A model generated the notes under the pieces. That model was not told the DNA's origin, did no database searches, and saw nothing but the letters and a program-made list of their open reading frames with translations. Both the position numbers and the translations under genes were made by a program. 64,000 bases of DNA from an uncultured Clostridia bacterium (GTDB lineage: Bacteria > Bacillota > Clostridia > Lachnospirales > CAG-274): contig CANRPW010000002.1 in assembly GCA_947632615.1 (NCBI GenBank), positions 59,881-123,880 on the forward strand, written 5' to 3'. This document shows positions 62,343 through 64,000 of this stretch, one piece after another (position 1 is the stretch's first letter; every line of letters begins with the position of its first letter).

Positions 62343-63749
62343 ATGGGCTTTATTGATGAAAACTTTTTATTAAAGACAGAAACAGCTAAAAAATTATTCT
62401 TCGACTATGCACAGGGCGAACCTATATTTGACTTCCATTGTCACCTTAATCCCAAGGAAATTTATGAGAACAAGAGATATAAGTCAATCACAGAGGTATG
62501 GCTCGGCGGCGACCACTATAAGTGGCGTGCAATGAGATCTCTCGGTGTTCCCGAAGAATACATCACAGGTAAGGAAACTTCAGATTTTGAAAAATTTGAA
62601 AAATGGGCAGAAACCCTTCAGTATGCTATAGGCAATCCTCTCTATCACTGGACACACCTTGAGCTTCAGAGATTTTTCGGAATTTACAAGCCCCTTACAA
62701 AAGCATCAGCTAAAGAGATTTTCGACGAATGTAATGCAAAGCTTGCAACAGATGATTTCACCTGCCGCAGACTCGTTGAAAGATCTAACGTAGCTATAGT
62801 AAACACAACAGACGATCCCGCAGATTCTCTTGAATATCACAAGCTCATCAAAGCTGATAAGACAATGAAATTCAAGGTGTTCCCTGCATTCCGTCCTGAC
62901 AAGGCATTAAATCTTACTGCCGAGACCTTCCCACAGTATATTATCGACCTTGGAAATACTGAAAACACAACTATCAAGACATTTGCAGACCTTAAGGCAG
63001 TGCTTGAAAAGAGAATAGACTTCTTCGATGAAATGGGCTGTACAGCATCAGACCATGCCTTCACTTATGTTCCCTGCGTAAGAGCAACGGAAGCTGAGCT
63101 TGATGCTATTCTTGCAAAGGCAGCAGCAGGTCAGAAGGTAACAAAGGAAGAAGAAGACAAATACAGAACAGAGCTTATGGTATTCCTGGGCGGCGAATAC
63201 TCAAAGAGAAGCTGGGCTATGGAGATCCACATGAACATAAAGAGAGATAACAACTCATTTATGTTTAAGAAGATGGGTCCCGATACAGGTTTCGACTGTA
63301 TCTCCGACTGGTCAAGCGCAGAAGGACTTACAAATCTCCTTGATGCTCTCAATGCTGACGGAACACTTCCCAAGACTATCCTTTTCGCAGGCAACCCTGC
63401 TGACAACCAGGTTATAGGAACAATTTTGGGCTGCTTCCAGTCTTCAGACGCAGCTTCAAAGATACAGTTCGGTACTGCTTGGTGGTTCAATGACAACATC
63501 GACGGTATGGAAGCGCAGATCAAGTGCCTCGGCAACTTAGGCGTACTTGGCAAGTTCATCGGTATGCTTACAGACAGCCGTTCCTTCCTGTCATATCCCC
63601 GTCACGAATACTTCCGCCGCATACTTTGCAACATTATCGGTCAGTGGATCGAGGACGGCTGGTATGCTGACGACATAGAATTCGCAGGTCAGATGGTTAA
63701 GGATATCTGCTTTGGTAATGCTTTAAACTATTTTAAACCCAAAATGTAA
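62343..63749 (+). CDS. uxaC: uronate isomerase
   Basis: A 468-residue amidohydrolase-fold enzyme: FDFHCHLNPKEIYENKRYKS with the HxH metal pair, GGDHYKWRAMRSLGVPEEYI, VVNTTDDPADSLEYH-like segment, and C-terminal MLTDSRSFLSYPRHEYFRRI. It converts D-galacturonate to D-tagaturonate (and glucuronate to fructuronate). AAAGGAGG precedes the ATG. Last gene of the operon, followed by stacked inverted repeats that can end transcription. Confidence 0.95.
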   Translation: MGFIDENFLLKTETAKKLFFDYAQGEPIFDFHCHLNPKEIYENKRYKSITEVWLGGDHYKWRAMRSLGVPEEYITGKETSDFEKFEKWAETLQYAIGNPLYHWTHLELQRFFGIYKPLTKASAKEIFDECNAKLATDDFTCRRLVERSNVAIVNTTDDPADSLEYHKLIKADKTMKFKVFPAFRPDKALNLTAETFPQYIIDLGNTENTTIKTFADLKAVLEKRIDFFDEMGCTASDHAFTYVPCVRATEAELDAILAKAAAGQKVTKEEEDKYRTELMVFLGGEYSKRSWAMEIHMNIKRDNNSFMFKKMGPDTGFDCISDWSSAEGLTNLLDALNADGTLPKTILFAGNPADNQVIGTILGCFQSSDAASKIQFGTAWWFNDNIDGMEAQIKCLGNLGVLGKFIGMLTDSRSFLSYPRHEYFRRILCNIIGQWIEDGWYADDIEFAGQMVKDICFGNALNYFKPKM

Positions 63750-63767
63750 TAAACTACCGGTTATACT

Positions 63768-63812
63768 GCAAGCCCCCTGAAAACCGTCGCAGACGGTTTT
63801 CAGGGGGCTTGC
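63768..63812. repeat. inverted repeat 1 after uxaC (21-bp stem)
   Basis: GCAAGCCCCCTGAAAACCGT pairs with its complement around a 3-nt loop. It may also serve as a terminator although no T run follows. Confidence 0.88.
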
Positions 63813-63814
63813 CC

Positions 63815-63900
63815 CGCCCCGAGGGGGAGCGCGGTGTGAAAAGAGAGGGAGCGGACAAGTCCGCTCCCTCTCTTTTCACACCGCGCTCCCCCTCGGGGCG
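63815..63900. repeat. inverted repeat 2 (42-bp arms, 2-base loop)
   Basis: Perfect arms starting CGCCCCGAGGGGGAGCGCGG meet at GCGGAC-AA-GTCCGC. Core and AA loop are shared with the inverted repeat at 43,066, so these are copies of one repeat family. Confidence 0.9.
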
Positions 63901-63959
63901 CCGCGCCGCCAAAAAAAATCAACCCGCGCTGCGGGTTGATTTTTTTTGGCGGCGCGGCG
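63899..63959. repeat. inverted repeat 3 (29-bp arms with A8/T8)
   Basis: CCGCGCCGCC, an A8 tract and TCAACCCGC pair with the opposite arm across a 3-nt loop. It directly abuts repeat 2. Sequence after it (CGAGGCAGGGGGCGAACAAG) resembles the centre of the 43,066 repeat, so a further copy may start at the window edge. Confidence 0.85.
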
Positions 63960-64000
63960 GGGCGAGGCAGGGGGCGAACAAGGGGAAAACGTGACCCATC

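Overview
The window looks like a low-GC anaerobic gut Clostridia genome (Ruminococcaceae/Oscillospiraceae-like). The reasons are AT-rich coding sequence, strong GGAGG ribosome binding sites, frequent TTG/GTG starts, dockerin-like and SLH surface modules, and a pectin/galacturonate pathway. It has two parts. About 1-43,000 is most of an integrative conjugative element (ICE) of the Tn1549/CTn type, cut at its left side by the window edge. About 43,000-64,000 is ordinary chromosome.

ICE layout. At the far left is the N-terminus of a large serine recombinase (leftward). It is followed by a hairpin-rich candidate oriT and a rightward mobC-relaxase-DUF5710 operon. From 42,888 down to 4,595 nearly everything is transcribed leftward. 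In order of transcription: two accessory proteins (one PcfB-like), the C-terminal half of a cytosine methyltransferase, a DivIVA-like coiled coil, the VirD4 coupling protein, three secreted or surface proteins (a dockerin/InlB-repeat/DUF11 adhesin, a DUF11 protein and an SLH protein), then the mating channel (Maff2 pilin-like, TrbL/VirB6-like, PrgI, VirB4). Next come a replication-initiator-like protein, a membrane-anchored NlpC/P60 hydrolase, SSB, DUF4315, topoisomerase III, a MuF-C polyvalent protein, a Sel1-repeat protein, a RelBE-type toxin-antitoxin pair, TnpV, and a 2,985-residue primase/methylase/SNF2-helicase polyvalent protein. A YkgJ-type cysteine-cluster protein and two small proteins end the run. 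The DNA-processing proteins would prepare and protect the transferred strand, VirD4 would dock it, the VirB-like set would form the channel, the hydrolase would open the wall, and the surface proteins may help cell contact.

The least explained ICE signal is a near-identical C-terminal tail containing AARAAR on three otherwise unrelated proteins (Sel1 protein, MuF-C protein, PcfB-like protein). It could be a shared sorting or translocation tag. The giant protein and the MuF-C protein also share a MuF-C domain plus a repeated module of about 60 residues.

Chromosome. A DUF2798 membrane protein sits behind a leader that looks like a transcription attenuator. Then come an NAD(P)H:FMN-type flavoprotein, a carboxymuconolactone decarboxylase-cupin fusion, an SDR of the gluconate 5-dehydrogenase/KduD type, typA, a MurJ/SpoVB-type flippase, a secreted PL1 pectate lyase, a sugar O-acetyltransferase, glgB, rpsU, a protein with a histidine-rich tail, and a uxaBAC operon. 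Pectate lyase, the SDR and uxaBAC together describe extracellular pectin cleavage and conversion of galacturonate to 2-keto-3-deoxygluconate. Intergenic spaces hold long near-perfect inverted repeats of at least two families. One is a tandem pair whose stems carry a compensatory base change.

No rRNA, tRNA or CRISPR array was seen. The outer left end of the ICE lies outside the window, so its attachment sites cannot be defined here.
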